NCBI RefSeq assembly: GCF_001411555.2
Contig: NW_023354173.1
Location: 24,023 to 88,022 of the forward strand
Length of the DNA stretch: 64,000 nt
Direction of reading: 5' to 3'
DNA from: Juglans regia
Lineage: Eukaryota > Streptophyta > Magnoliopsida > Fagales > Juglandaceae
A program made the position numbers and the translations under genes. The notes under the pieces are model-generated. The model searched no databases. It was not told the DNA's origin and saw only the letters and a program-made list of their open reading frames with translations. Shown here piece by piece: positions 1 to 12,654 of the stretch; the first letter of the stretch is position 1, and each line of letters opens with the position of its first letter.

Positions 1-751
1 GTCTCCTCCTCTTCCTCCTTCCTCCTCCCCCTCCATCTTTGTGCTAGGAAACCTAATTTCTTCTATCTTTGGCTATGAACTTATCTGGACTTTCTTCCCA
101 TAATAGTATTTCCACATTGCGTCCAAAAAATGGCTTATGCCTCCTTAGAGAATTAAGCCATTTTCCACCTTAGAAGCTTCATTTTTTCGTGGACCAGCAT
201 TTTCCACATGCACCAAACACCAGAAAATACAAAATCATTTTCAGACAACCAATTTCAGTCGAGAAAAACACTGCTGAAGTTACAAAGAGATATCAAAATG
301 AAAGAGAACTTAGAAAATGCATTTCACATATATTTATTTTATGTTTAGCCAACAGTATTAAAGCAGAAAGGACTACCATGATACTTCTAAGATTTAAGCA
401 GAGAGAATCTAAGAGGTCTATACGTTTGGTGATCCACCTTAAATGTTGCCTTACCCAGAAAAGGCTATTTTAATCACAAAGTGAAATAATCCTCCAGATA
501 TAAAGAAAATATTTGCTTTACTTGCTAAAAACCGAAAGCCAGGTACTTAGTTTTTCAAGAAACACATTTTTATTTTTTAAGGTTAAAAAGCCTTAAAAAT
601 GAACTTTTTGATTAAATTATCTGTAACAAGCTCTATTAAGCCATTTCAAGCATAAAATCCACAACAAAACGCTTAATTTTCAGATACTTCAAAACCACAC
701 CAACATTATTAACAGGGAAAAATCATACGGCAATGCAGAAAACCACCAGAC
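1..751. other. Probable intron of CDCA7-like gene; no exon recognised
   Basis: No exon, RNA gene or mobile element is recognised here. The minus-strand gene at 752-1589 ends at a good donor site, so this stretch is probably its next intron. The remaining exons, which should carry most of the cysteine-rich domain, would lie beyond the left edge. The first 40 bases are CT-rich. Confidence 0.4.
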
Positions 752-1589
752 CTGCACTGATGACAAGTCTTTCCACTAACTGGGTCATAGATTCTCTTTC
801 CATCCTTCCCACAACCATCCACAAATAGTGTCCAACTCCTATCAGTGTTACCCAACAGCTTCTCATGCTCTTCTGTATATAACTCCGGCTTTGAGCCTTC
901 TTCCAGCACAATATCCTCGTCTTTCAAAGACTTACCTTTCTTCACCACACGCATTTCAGCATACGTGACCGGCGTCACATTTTGCAACCTATTCCCGCAA
1001 TTACAAATTAAGATCAGACAATAATCACTGAAAAGTAATATCAAAGAGTCGGAGAGACCCATTTAGCATCCAGAAACACCAACAAATAACATACTAAAAA
1101 TTAAAACTTCACATAAATGGGAAAAAGATTCTTCAGGTCAGCCAAATAGTGAACCCAAACCTAGTCGATTGCAGATGGTTTCTTTAGGACCAAACATGTA
1201 AATAAAAAGAACAACGTGAAACTTCATAAAATATTCTCACCCAAACTAAACAAGAAACGGTTTTAGAACCCGTATCATGAAGGGGCTACGAAAAGTTACC
1301 GGGAAGAGCGGCGAATCGGTCCAGATGACCGTGCAGGGGAGGGCCTCGGAGTGGTATTGCGGTTTTTGGGTGTGCGCTTTGTGGAGATGACGGAGCTGAC
1401 CTTGAGAGAGAGGTCAAAAATTCCAAGCTTCTGCATTCTTTCACGATTTTCTTTGATCCTTTCCTCTCTGGACTGCTCATACAGCGAGACTTTCTGGGTC
1501 TCGGTTGTCTGGGCTTGGCCATTGAGGATGTTGTGGCTAGGGTTTGCAGGGGACTCTGGAGTTTGAGCTCGGTTTCTAAGGGTGGGCAT
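752..1589 (-). CDS. CDCA7-like zinc-finger (zf-4CXXC_R1) protein, first two exons
   Basis: Two minus-strand exons are visible: 1589-1300, starting at ATG (MPTLRNRAQTPESP), and 988-752. They join through CG|GTAACT and an AATAG| acceptor to read RRSSRLQNVTPVTYAEMR without a break. Exon 1 carries the conserved block SREERIKENRERMQKLGI. Exon 2 ends with GKRIYDPVSGKTCHQC, the start of the four-CXXC zinc-finger domain, followed by a phase-2 donor at CAG|GTCTGG. Only about 175 codons lie in the window, so the rest of the finger is off the left edge. CDCA7-type proteins are nuclear; in animals and plants they work with the HELLS/DDM1 remodeller in DNA methylation. That role is family knowledge and not visible here. 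An in-frame upstream ATG at 1631 would add 14 residues, but the conserved MPTLR start fits better. Confidence 0.85.
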
Positions 1590-3390
1590 GGTGGAAGAAG
1601 GTATCTGTCTCTCAAGATTTGAATATCCCAACGGTCGAGTATGCAGCCCAGCGAAGGGTTCTGAAATATGAAATATGGCAAGCAGGGGAAGGGAGGGAAA
1701 CTGGAAAGTAAAGTTGGGGGGTTGCTGTCAACTCGGTGACAGGGATTAATTAATATTTCCTTTTTTAATATATAATACAATTCAAAAATATTTTTTAGAG
1801 TTAATATATAGAATAATGATAGGGTTATTACTATATTACTATTCATTTACTATTTTTTTTTATTTTATTTTTTTTAATTTTTTTATTTTACTTAATGATT
1901 AAGAAAATGTGCATTAGTAAATATATTTTTTTTTAATTTTTTCTTAGTGATTAAGGATGTTAAAAAAATACTTAAAAGAAAATTATAAAAAAATAAAACT
2001 TAAAATGCCTTTTGGTAGTAGATGGATAGTAATATGGTAGTAAGTCTATCACTATTCTAATATATAACAGTGTAAAAAGTGACGGACTCGATTGTATTAA
2101 CAGTCAATTTTAATTTATCTCAACTCATCTCATTACTATTTATTACTATTCAGCAATTTTAACTCACAAATCTCATTACTATTCATAACTTATTTCATTA
2201 CTATTTACAATCCATCTTAACTTATCTCAACTCATTTTCGAATCCAAATGAGGCCTAAAATTAAAAAACAGTTTTTAAATAATGAAAATTGAGATTTCAC
2301 ATTTCCATTTAAAGGAAATTGAGAAGAAATTCAAATTAATCATAGACAATCATTTAAGAAATTAAGCAATCATTTAGGATTCTTACCCATCCAACGTGAT
2401 TGATATAAAGCTAAACATTTTGTTGGGTTTACGTGCAAGATTTATACAAGAAAACTTAAACCTTAAAATTGTTTAATATAATATGCCAGATCTATTTTAA
2501 AATAAAATAAAAATTATAATCCAACAAATCACATTAAATTATTATGTTAATGTATAAATTTTATTGTGAAAGATTTCTGCTTAATCATGCATTTCTCAAA
2601 CAATTTAAATTTAGAAAATGATACAAATACAATCGTTTTCACAATACTTTATACCATCATGTTTTAAATAAATGGCATTTTCATAAAATATTATATAAAA
2701 TTAACATTATTTTATAAAAATACTCTCAATTTAAAATATTATTATATAAAAAGTTGTACATGGATGATTACTTTTTAGATTTTAAGATTCCAAATAATGT
2801 CATCAACTTCTTGGGTCCCTTTTTCAAAAACAAAAAAGTGGGGGCCAGTTTAGTATGGAAATCTCGAAAAAGCTTGAATTAACAATTAAATTTCTTGAAA
2901 TTGTAGAAACCTGATTGGTGTTCAGACGTCTCAACTAAACACCACCTAACGACCTAAGTTCTCCAAATAAATTCCTTAATGTATAAAACTTCAATTTAGT
3001 ACACATTCTTTGACCCTCATGTGTGTGTGTGTGTGTATAGCGCGCCCTTGGATCAGTACTTGCTTATTGCAGAAGCAAAATCAACGTACAAATTCCAGGC
3101 CAACACGTTGAGAACATCCCGCCCATGTTGATGAACTACCACAAGGAAGCTTTTATCATCATGTACCACTGGTCCTCTCCTCTACAAAAAGGGGTCAAAC
3201 CAAATGCAACTAATTATTACATTAACAAGTTTACAAGTTTCATCAATGGATTCTCCTTCCTAATTCTGATCTTCTGAACAACTTGATCAACAAGGTATAT
3301 TTATATATATGCTTGTAATCTGCAGTACTGAACTAGCCGGTGGCTTGCCATTAAGAGTACTGTTTTAGTCCTTCCTGACTGATCAGAATT
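1590..3390. other. Intergenic, AT-rich, MITE fragments
   Basis: No gene is seen. 1590-1740 is probably the promoter and 5' leader of the minus-strand CDCA7-like gene. Around 1815-2060 and 2095-2260 are MITE-like segments with relatives elsewhere in the window. A short TG repeat lies at 3021-3036. 3040-3390 is probably the promoter and leader of the GDSL gene. Confidence 0.5.
2095..2260. repeat. MITE-like repeat, CTCATCTCATTACTATT type
   Basis: The stretch contains CAACTCATCTCATTACTATT motifs and ends CGAATCCAAATGAGGCC. A clearly related copy is at 13555-13722, with the same order of motifs (AACTCACAAATCTCA, TTTCATTACTAT, ACAATCCATCT, TTCGAATC). It is non-coding. The borders are approximate because no target duplication was identified. 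Confidence 0.55.
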
Positions 3391-5571
3391 ATGAAGGCCA
3401 TGGGAGCCATGAAATCTTGCAGTATTACCTTGGTGATCATTGTTTTGTTATTCAATTTGTGTTGTTTTGGAAAGGCTGCTGATCATCAAAATCAAGAAGG
3501 CTTGGGGGCTTCTTTTATCTTTGGTGATTCTCTGGTTGATGCTGGGAATAACAACTACTTGCCAACCTTGTCTAAGGCAAATATCTCACCTAATGGAATT
3601 GATTTCAAGGCATCGAAAGGAACTCCTACAGGGCGTTATACCAATGGGAGAACCATAGGTGATATTATTGGTAAGCTAGATAGGCAGCTCTGATGATCTC
3701 TTTATGTGGGTTATGATTTATTAATTGATCTGTGATCTTTATTTGTTTAATGGGGTGGTTGGGTTTTGCTGCTAAATGCATGCATGCAACTGCTAGCAAT
3801 ATTTAACCTTCTCTTTCACATGATATATATTTTGTGTTAATAATTTATTGGGTTTTTCATGATTTTCAGGAGAAGAACTGGGATCACCAAACTATGCTGT
3901 CCCTTTTTTGTCACCAAATTCTACTGGGAAAGCTATATTATATGGTGTAAATTACGCATCAGGAGGAGGAGGAATCATGAATGCAACTGGAAGAATATTT
4001 GTGAGCCCTTAGAACACTTGATCATGATCTTTGAGTCGAAATTTCAATATTTCCCAGCTAATTCATTTACAATATTACATGTTTGCAGGTTAATCGACTT
4101 GGAATGGATATCCAGATTGATTACTTCAACATTACAAGAAAACAGTTTGACAAATTGTTAGGTCCATCAAAGGCTAAAGATTACATAATGAAGAAATCCA
4201 TCTTTTCAGTCACAATTGGAGCAAATGATTTTCTAAACAATTATCTGCTTCCAGTCCTCTCCATTGGAGCAAGACTTTCTGAAAGCCCAGATGCCTTTAT
4301 CGATGACATGCTCTCCCACTTCAGGACTCAACTAACAGTACGTAAATTACATTAACCATGCATCTTAATTCAAAACTTGCTAATAAATTATCATGGGGTA
4401 CATTAATATATATATATATATGTCATGAGGTTTTCTCAAAAACATGATTAATTACTACATTCATATGTTGCAGAGGTTGTACCAGCTTGATGCTCGGAAA
4501 TTTGTCATCGGGAATGTCGGCCCGATAGGCTGCATACCATATCAAAAGACAATAAATCAATTAAAAGAAGACGAGTGTGTAGAATTGCCGAACAAGCTAG
4601 CACTTCGATACAATGCCCGGTTGAAGGATTTGCTCGCCCAACTGAATGAAAACCTCCCCGGAGCCACGTTTGTTCATGCAAATGTCTATGATCTGGTCAT
4701 GGATCTCATCACAAATTACAAACAACATGGTAATTATGTTTATGGGCCACACATGAATATTATATATATAGTACTTATATATGGGTATAAATGGTTAGAT
4801 GGTCTTCAACAGTTCCATAGACTTTGGTCATTTGCTATAGTGCTCTGAATTCAATATAATAAGATGCAGATAGTGATGAGATCTCCCATTATTCAAAAAT
4901 GAGTTCTTACTTTTTATAATGAATTCCAAGTGATTATGACCCGAGTTGTAACTCTAGTTAGCCCTTTTGAATTATGGGCCGGCTATGTTATATATATAGC
5001 AGCTTGTGCCTCCTTGAATTGTTACATGAGGCAGATTTGATGTTTGGAGATCGACGACATAGATCTCTTGATTATTGTTAGAATTCAAAGAGAATAAGGA
5101 TATAATATATATATATATATAAAAGTAATTCTACGTACAATCGTGAAGTGTGAACACCGCGTAATCGCTTTGAAAAAAAGTAAGATCTATTATTAAAAAA
5201 TTAATTTTTTTTATGTGGGTGTCATGTTTTATTTATTTTTTTTAAAACAATTACGCAGTTGTTGCACAATTCACGATTGCAAATATATTTTATATATATA
5301 TATATATATAAAAGATTAAGAGCATTAATTTGTGTGCATACGCGCAGGATTTATAACTGCTAGTAAAGCATGCTGTGGAAACGGGGGCCAGTTTGCAGGA
5401 ATAATTCCGTGCGGGCCAACATCGAGTATGTGCGCGGAGCGATCGAAGCATGTGTTCTGGGATCCTTATCATCCGAGCGAGGCTGCCAACCTTATTATCG
5501 CCAAGAAATTGCTGTATGGAGACACCAAATGCATCTCTCCCATGAATCTTAAACAACTTCGAGACCACTGA
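3391..5571 (+). CDS. GDSL esterase/lipase, five exons, 379 aa
   Basis: Exons 3391-3670, 3870-4000, 4089-4337, 4474-4729 and 5348-5571 have GT-AG borders and compatible phases and give a 379-residue protein, a normal length for plant GDSL lipases. Residues 1-29 form a secretion signal with a hydrophobic core. Block I is FIFGDSLVDAGNNN with the nucleophile Ser47. The block II glycine lies in NYASGGGG (122-128). Block III is GAND (181-184). Block V is DPYHPSEAAN with the Asp344/His347 pair. All catalytic elements are therefore present. The family is made of secreted serine hydrolases acting on ester lipids, cutin or cell-wall acyl groups; the substrate cannot be told from sequence. Intron 4 (4730-5347) contains a MITE. 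The 3391 ATG is chosen because it gives the signal peptide; in-frame ATGs at 3400 and 3409 are possible. Confidence 0.93.
5122..5285. repeat. MITE in intron 4 of the GDSL gene
   Basis: This is an imperfect inverted-repeat element starting near AGTAATTCTACGTACAATCG and ending near CACGATTGCAAAT. It shares AATCGCTTTGAAAAAAAGT, CTATTATTAAAAAATTAATTTT and AATTACGCAGTTGTTGCA motifs with the copies at 10842-11018 and 36488-36662. It is non-coding. Borders are approximate. Confidence 0.6.
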
Positions 5572-6130
5572 CATTTTCATTTTCATGAAAATTAACGATA
5601 TTCGATGATGTCCGTCCACCCCCAATCGATCGATGTCTTTGCATGCATGCATGCAGTATCTCTAGACTCTGGCCTCCAAAGTTCTGACTTCACGCAATAT
5701 TCTCTCTTTTTTACTTCTCTTATGTAGTTTTGCTGTTGGTTTCTTACAATATATTGTGCTTTCAATATTAATATTTCTCCCAAGTAAATAAATTTCAATT
5801 AATGAGAAGAAAGGGATATATTTGGTAGTTAAACCATTTCTCCAACTGTCATGAATGTGCATGCGGTGCGGTGTAGATTTGAGTTAGTTGAGGCCGGTGG
5901 TTGATATTCCAGCTAATTTTTAAGTCAATTAAATAAGTAGTACTGCTAGCCTGAGGATCGATCTACATGTCTTTACAAGAGATACAAATAGCTCATGGGG
6001 CTTTGGATTAATTATTTTATATATAGAAGGATTAAGAAGAAGTCTCACTGACAATCATATATATGTATATCAATGTTAATGTATGAAATATGCCTTTCGA
6101 AATTAAATTACATATATTATATCATCTAGA
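5572..6130. other. 3' flank of GDSL gene, nothing recognised
   Basis: AT-rich sequence follows the GDSL stop codon. It includes the short palindrome-prone run GCATGCATGCATGCA near 5641-5655. The small open frames on both strands have no recognisable similarity and look fortuitous. Confidence 0.4.
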
Positions 6131-6135
6131 AGTTA

Positions 6136-7092
6136 AGGGTGCTGCTCACCCCATACGGGTAGGCAGCCACCCATATCTCTACACCTCATCCCCGCCCATA
6201 TCTTTGATCGTCTACATGACCCACACATTGGATGGGCGGATTAACGTACACCGCCACCATCTAGCCACCCGGTCTGTTTGACCATACATTTTTTTACTAG
6301 AAAATCCAAAAAAATCACATATACATTAGAAAAATCTCATAAATCCAACAAAAAGTCTCAACAAAATGCACAAAATCGCATAGATTTTCATATTTGTGAA
6401 TAGATCTAAAGATTTGTGCACAAAAATATAGATCTATACTCATAAAACGCAAGGGCCAGTCGCAATCATGGGCCATAAAACTCGTAGACCCACAATCGTA
6501 ATCGTGGGTCTTTAACTTACAGAGAAGCTAGAATGAGAGGAGGAGGAGATAAATGAGAAAGAAGAGAGGACGGTGAATCATAAAGCCACTAAGGTGCGAA
6601 AGGAATGGAGAGAATAGAAGAGGAAATGAAAAGACAAGAGAAAGAGGAGATGAGTTGAGGGCAATGAGAGGAATGAGAGGAGAGAGAAGAAGTAGGCTGC
6701 ATTTAGATGCTGAGGTGATCTCATATAATCTGAGTTGATCTGTGAATAGTAATATTTTGTGACTCTCATTAATATGTGTTTGAAGGTATGAAGTAAGTTG
6801 GAATGAATTTTAACTGTTTATGAAAATTTGAAAAAGTAGCCATGCACGTTAGTTTGTGAATTTATTTTTGTATAATTTATTTGTGAATATAATATTTCTC
6901 ATTCATAATTAAGATTTTTTTAAATATACAAGCAAATGGGTTCCACCTCTCACTCGTATACGCTTTTCTGAGTGAGAAACTCACCACACCCACACTCACA
7001 CTCGAGGTGGACGGGTAATCCACCAGTCCCCTAGCGAGACGAGCAGATTAGGCATACAGGCTGGGTTGCGGGAGATCGCCGCCCAACCCTAG
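6136..7092. mobile_element. Possible degenerate DNA-transposon remnant
   Basis: A patch of GC-rich sequence begins AAGGGTGCTGCTCACCCC near 6136 and another ends CGCCGCCCAACCCTA near 7092, around an AT/GA-rich interior. The short inverted ends (AGGGT...ACCCT) resemble hAT-type termini, but no target duplication or transposase is visible. A GA-rich tract occupies 6520-6690. Either end could be unrelated. Confidence 0.25.
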
Positions 7093-7614
7093 TAGAAGTA
7101 GATAAAAAAATGTAAGGAAGTTTATAGAATATGCACCTGCAGCTACTAATTAATGGGCCAATATTGGCTAGTACGTACATGTATTTAATTTATTTATTAA
7201 AAAAATTATTTACAAATTTATTTATTAACGTACCAAACTGTAAGCATACTATATTAGTAAACATTTAAATAAATTGTGTTGTTATTTATTTTTATTTTTT
7301 TTCAATTGTTATATATGGGCGCCATAAAAAAGTGATGCATGTACTGGCCTGCTGATTTATAGGTAAATGCATCGATCGTGTCCAAACTCGCATAGGCATA
7401 TATGCATGCACATAAACGCCGGTGGAAAATTTGTCTAAAACAGAAGTTATTTTCAACGAGAAAATCGAGGCAATTAAATCATGTGAGAAAACTTGTCGTG
7501 GAAAAGGGTGTCGAGATAGAGTACTTTTCGTCGCAACTGAAAACACTGTTATTACTAGTTTTTCTCTGTCCAAATAATTATATATATATATATATCATAT
7601 ATAATATATAGGAA

Positions 7615-7850
7615 AAAGATAATGATTGACCTACTATTCTCTTACCATCTTTTACCATTCTATAATGTATTTAAAATTTTTTTTTTAAAATATTTTTTAA
7701 CATCTTTAATTATTAAGAAAAATTTTTAAAAATATATAATTTCACTAATAGTTATTTACTTAATTATTAAGTAAAAAAATTAAAAATAAAATAAAATGAG
7801 TTTTGAAATGGTGATAGGAATGTAATAATCCTATCATTATCCAATTGAAA
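7615..7850. repeat. AT-rich MITE-like repeat
   Basis: The segment runs from about GATAATGATTGACC to CCTATCATTATCC, so its ends are inverted relative to each other. The interior carries TTACTTAATTATTAAGTAAA, which also occurs in modified form near 46795 (ATTACTTAACAATTAAGTAA). A related segment is at 1815-2060. It is non-coding, with approximate borders. Confidence 0.45.
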
Positions 7851-9519
7851 AACTGAAAAAAGTATGTTATAAAAAATTGAAAAAATCTTTCTCATCAGTT
7901 ATCATTCATTATCCTGCACTTTACACCTTTCGTGGTCACTACTTTTTTAATAGAGAGGTGAACTTGAGGAGAGAGAGAGAGGTCGAAGAGAGAGCGTGCT
8001 AAGGAGAGCTTGAGGGGAGAGAGACAGGCCTAAGAGAGTTTGAGGAGGAAGAGAGAGGTCGAAGGATGACAGTGTAGAAATAAAAAATCAGTTTTGCTAG
8101 AAATAAACGGGATGTGCAAGTAGGAGGTAAACGGGTTGTATGTGAGAGTTTATTTTGAATAAAATAAAATACAAAGGACAAAAGCAGACCCCTCTCTCTC
8201 TCTTTCTCTTTCTTCTTCCGTTTCTTCTTTTCTCGTACGTCTATCTCTATTTTTCCTTGTTTGATTTTTGGAATATAGCTTCTTCAATTATTTTCTCGTA
8301 CTGGGTGATTTCTACGACATTCATGGTAATCACTTTTTTATACTTCTATTTCATGATTGGGTATTTTATACTGCTTCTTAAATACGGTGGGGAAGATGAT
8401 GGCCTGGGTATTTTATACTGCTTCTTGAATGCGGTGGGGAAGATGATGGCCCATGACCATTTACATCATCTGGTTCCACGCCAATTAGCTCACTCTCATT
8501 TTTCTCTTTCTCGCTTCTCTCATCCTCGTCCAACTACTTAATATCTATAACTCTTGATTATGAAGTGGGTATCTTCTCTCTCTCTCTCTTGTTGTTTTTT
8601 TTTTTTTTTTTGAGATTTTAAATCTAAGTAAATCATTCAATTGTTGGGTGGTTGAAGTAAGGCTGCACTAGTGACTAGGGGGAGGTTTGAGCTTGTCACT
8701 AGTTGTGGTTTGTAGATAACAGTGGATCTATGGAATGCGTCTCCCTTAAGATCGAGTTCCTTAGTTGCATGAAGTACTTATTGCTAGCACAAAATACAGA
8801 AAACTCCAGAAAGAGAAAGTGGGAGTGCATTTTGCGAGTGGGTGAAAAAAAACAAGCCATGGAAAAAGAAAGGGAGAGAAAAGAGTTAAAAAGAAAAAGT
8901 GGGACCAAGCTGTCAGACGATTGTATCCCGACTGCGTGCATGGACTGTATATAGAGTTTTTCATAAAAAATACTGACGAAAAACAAAAGAATAAAAAATA
9001 AAAAATAAAAAACTGTTGGAATGTAGAAATAAATACTGATTATCGGCTGATGTATATATTTTATAAATTATTAAAAGGAAACGTTACGACCCAATAAACT
9101 CAACTGCCATAGAAAAATGAAACGAAAACAAAAGTAGAACGTACTACGCCTAGCTAGCCACTCAATACTACTACAGTAGCAGGCAAGCTATAAATAACGA
9201 TATAAGCACAATTTCTTTTTATAATCTTTTTATATAATTATATTTTAAATTAAAAATATTTATTTATAGTGTTATCATTTTTATAAATTATTTTACAAAA
9301 ATTCATCTTATTTAAAGTATAACTATAAAAAAAATTATTATATATCTATTATTTTCCTTAATCTATTATTTGTATACAAACTCATGCGATCGAGCACAAG
9401 CGTGCACACAAACTCCGGTCCTTGCAGCAATTAGTTTCCCTAATCAAATAAAACCATTTGTAACGTTTTTCTAAGAACTCAATTAACCAACGATCGACGT
9501 CATCCATGCATAATGGTGG
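7851..9519. other. Intergenic, low complexity
   Basis: No gene is recognised. GA-rich tracts lie at 7965-8065 and CT-rich tracts at 8190-8240 and 8575-8590. A 47-bp tandem duplication lies at 8359-8452 within an open frame that I do not believe is coding. Confidence 0.4.
8359..8452. repeat. 47-bp tandem duplication, two units
   Basis: Units 8359-8405 and 8406-8452 both start GGGTATTTTATACTGCTTCTT and differ at three positions. The duplication length is not a multiple of three, so it would shift any reading frame through it. Confidence 0.9.
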
Positions 9520-9524
9520 AGACA

Positions 9525-9985
9525 TTTAGACCCCTTGGCTGAGAATCCATCTAAGGCCAAGCCCATATATAAGGTTGAGTCCATCCACAGGCTTGAAAAT
9601 ACTTGTGGATGGCTTGAGGCTGAGAGCCCGATAAGTAAAGGACTCAACCACAATTACGAGTGAGATAATTCCGAAGAATGGAGGATGAGGCCCAAGGTAG
9701 AGTATGAATATCTTACATAAAATAACTCCTGCAAAACAAGAGATATCATCTCCGTTTAAATGATGGATCACGAAAGATAAGCACAAAAGACTGGCAATCA
9801 GAATTATTTGCCATCATGCTGCATCCTTCCATAAATAACTTGGTGGAGGTAATATCTTCGATCATAACCTCTACTTGTATATACTTATTCTTATATTGTT
9901 ACTGACTTAAACATCGGAATTTATATAGGGCAATAGCAATGTCTTTTCATTGTTGCAGGTGTCATTCGTGTAGTTGGTGATGTGA
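9525..9985. mobile_element. Possible retroelement LTR remnant
   Basis: This moderately GC-rich stretch ends with TACTGACTTAAACATCGGAA followed by CATTGTTGCAGGTGTC. That arrangement is familiar from the 3' part of plant Gypsy-type LTRs. No coding region, primer-binding site or partner LTR is seen, so the class is a guess. Confidence 0.35.
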
Positions 9986-10086
9986 AACACATCCTTAACA
10001 CATATATAATATTAAATTACACGCAAGTCTTCGATGATCGCACAAAAAATTAATCTAATGCGAATGTAAAAGCTAAAGAACCTTGT

Positions 10087-10820
10087 CACTACAACAAAAA
10101 TGCATTTTTCCTACGAGAGTTTTTGTCCAAAATATTCAACATTATTGTCAAAATGACTTTTTTCCACCATTTAGACTCGTAGGAGACTCCCTAGAAATAA
10201 CTGGCAATAGATACTGCTACTAGCCACGAATTTAATTGCTGTCCAAAATGCTATTATTTATGACATATGATAGTCATTGAAATTATAGAATTTTCGTGAG
10301 AAATATGTCACACAGAGTGTAGCTTGGTCGTGGGTAAAGTTTATTATGGCGAATGATGTCATCAGAAATGCTTATTTCATGCAATAAATATGACAGTAAA
10401 TGTTTTTTGCCCGACAGAAAGTTCATTGGTAACAAGTTTTTCCTGCATGCTTACCTTGCTAAACATTTGGCGGGAAATAGTTATTTTCCGCGAGTTAATA
10501 TTGCAAGAATTACATACTTGCGACATATATAATTCTTCGAAAATGCTACTTACCGACTAATAATATCACCATAAATAACTATTTTGGACAAGAACATATG
10601 CCCAGAAATTCCTATTTTTCTTTCCATATCAAAAGTTTTTCCCGCATGATTACCTTTCCGGAAAAACTATTTCTGGCAACAAGAAGGATGCCGAGATTAG
10701 TGTTAACATCATTTGTTGCAACCTCATATATTGTAATAAAAAAATATTTCTTGCTTGCCTGCTTTTTCATCGTCAATAGTTCATTTAGTGCTTTTTTTAC
10801 ACAAATAGTTTTGCCACATT
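10087..10820. mobile_element. Probable non-autonomous CACTA (En/Spm) element or remnant
   Basis: The left end reads CACTACAACAAAAATG, the typical CACTA terminus. The following 700 bases hold many diverged short repeats in both orientations around AAATAGTTATTTTCC / AAATGCTACTTACCG / AAATAACTATTTTGG, like CACTA subterminal repeats. No matching TAGTG right terminus and no transposase were found, so the right border is approximate and the element may be truncated. Confidence 0.45.
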
Positions 10821-10841
10821 AAAACATGTTTTAATTATAAG

Positions 10842-11018
10842 TAATGTTATATATAGTTGTAGAATGCATAAACGTCGTATAATTATTTTGAAAAATAATG
10901 GAATCTATTATTAAAAAATTAATTTTTATTTCATATAAATATTGTATTTATTTATTTTTTTTAAAATAATTACACGACGCTTGTATACTCACATCTATAA
11001 TTATCATTTCTCTTTAAT
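10842..11018. repeat. MITE with imperfect inverted ends
   Basis: The left end AGTAATGTTATATATAGTTG is inverted against the right end CTATAATTATCATTTCT. The interior includes CTATTATTAAAAAATTAAT and ATAATTACACGACGC. It is the same family as 5122-5285 and 36488-36662. Confidence 0.6.
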
Positions 11019-11489
11019 TATTTATGCTTCTTTACCTGATGAAAGCAACAAAATCCATGCAACAAGGGCTACTCAAAAGAATAGTTGAAAGGAAATATAT
11101 AATTATTTTTAAGGTGAATTGTATATGATATTTTGGTCATTATTGTTTTTAAAGAATATTTTCATAAGTGAATTGATCAAAATATTGCTCTATATTTTAA
11201 TTAAAATAAAGAGGTTCCTTATTTATAAAAAAAGATGGCGCATATAAAGCCTTTAACAAAATAAAAAATATGATATAATTGGATAGATGATCAATAACAT
11301 CATTTCCTTCCTAGCTAAAATTATAATGGCTATAAAAACAGGCCGGGGTCAAAAGAAGTCGTGAATTTTGAAATGCACGAGACAATCAATTGCATGAAAT
11401 TAATGATTATAAGCCAGATGAGCATGCATGCAGCTACCCCCATACACAACTTACTTTAAAAAAAAAAAAAAAAAACCCAATGCATTTAA

Positions 11490-11852
11490 ATAATTGGGAC
11501 GTTGAGATGAAATAATAAATTTATAAATAGTAATGAAATAATTTGAGTTAAAATATTTTGTAGAGTTTTAAGAAAGAAGAGATCAAAACAAGTTTAAAAA
11601 ATATTATAAAAATAAAATATTATTATAATATAATTTTTATTTTAAAATTTAAAAATGTTGAATTAATGTTTTTCATGTTTTATTTAGACGTTTTGAAAAG
11701 TTATACTGATTAAATGAAAAATATAAAATTTGAAATTAAGTGGTATTAATATTTAAATAGTATTTTAAATATTAAAATAAAACGAGATAAGATAAGATAA
11801 GATAAGATAAGACGTACGACCATCTTATTATCCAAACAGTACCTTAATAATA
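11490..11852. repeat. GAGATGAGATG/GTTTGGAT-family MITE copies
   Basis: AT-rich repeat sequence with TTGAGATGAAATAATAAA, a run of five GATAA units (11788-11812) and an end CCAAACAGTACC. Related segments are at 13743-14335, 15660-15870, 18325-18465 and 34886-35428. Two overlapping or nested copies are possible. Confidence 0.45.
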
Positions 11853-12640
11853 CCGTATTGGCAGAATCCTGAAAGCACTAGCTAGCAATGGTTATATTTT
11901 AAAAGACTAATAAATGCATGCATGCATCAGTACCTTTAGTTTATAGTTATGCAGGACTCATTAAAACTTATTATCATTCTAATTGAGCTGCGTCATGAAG
12001 TACTTGCAACAGCTAAGTGAATCCGATGGCTGGGATTACAATATCGTACCTGATCTTTACTACCATCAATCTATGGTCTTAAATATTACCACCAAACCAC
12101 ACTCATATATATAAATATATATATATATTTACAATAATAAATTATATAACTATCATGTAATTATTTTAAAAAAATAAATAAAATACCTATACCAAAAAGT
12201 ATTGGGTAAATCAGAACAAACATCCCTTATGAGACGTCTGCTAAAATCATCAATTTTTAAAATCAAGAGGGAAGAGGATAATTGTTCAGAGATACAAAGT
12301 ACCTTGGATAATGAAATGGACTTATGAAAGACATGCTGATATTTTGGTTCGCTACTGTTGCACAAAATGGTGGGATAGGTTCGCCTATACCCAGCAGATT
12401 ATTGAACATGTAATTAGAGACTTCCCTCATACTGCTTCAGATTTACAGGACAGTAAGGAATTCCCACAAATTACATATGGTTCTAAATTTTATTTTTTTT
12501 TAAATCGATTATATAATATTTATACACTTTACGATTATATATAGAATTATTATATATAAATACACACATAGATAATTCAATGAATGGTAACGATAATTTA
12601 GAATAGAGGATTGTTATATCCATAAATAAATTACATAAAA
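11853..12640. other. Intergenic, nothing recognised
   Basis: AT-rich DNA containing a TA-rich repeat at 12105-12128 and short open frames around 12153-12544 with no recognisable similarity. No RNA gene is seen. Confidence 0.35.
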
Positions 12641-12654
12641 TAATCTCATAAATT

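Noticed and set aside
8155..8541. 128-codon open frame with a membrane-like start
   Set aside because: It is low-complexity, includes a CT tract and is crossed by a 47-bp tandem duplication that would shift its frame. No recognisable similarity.
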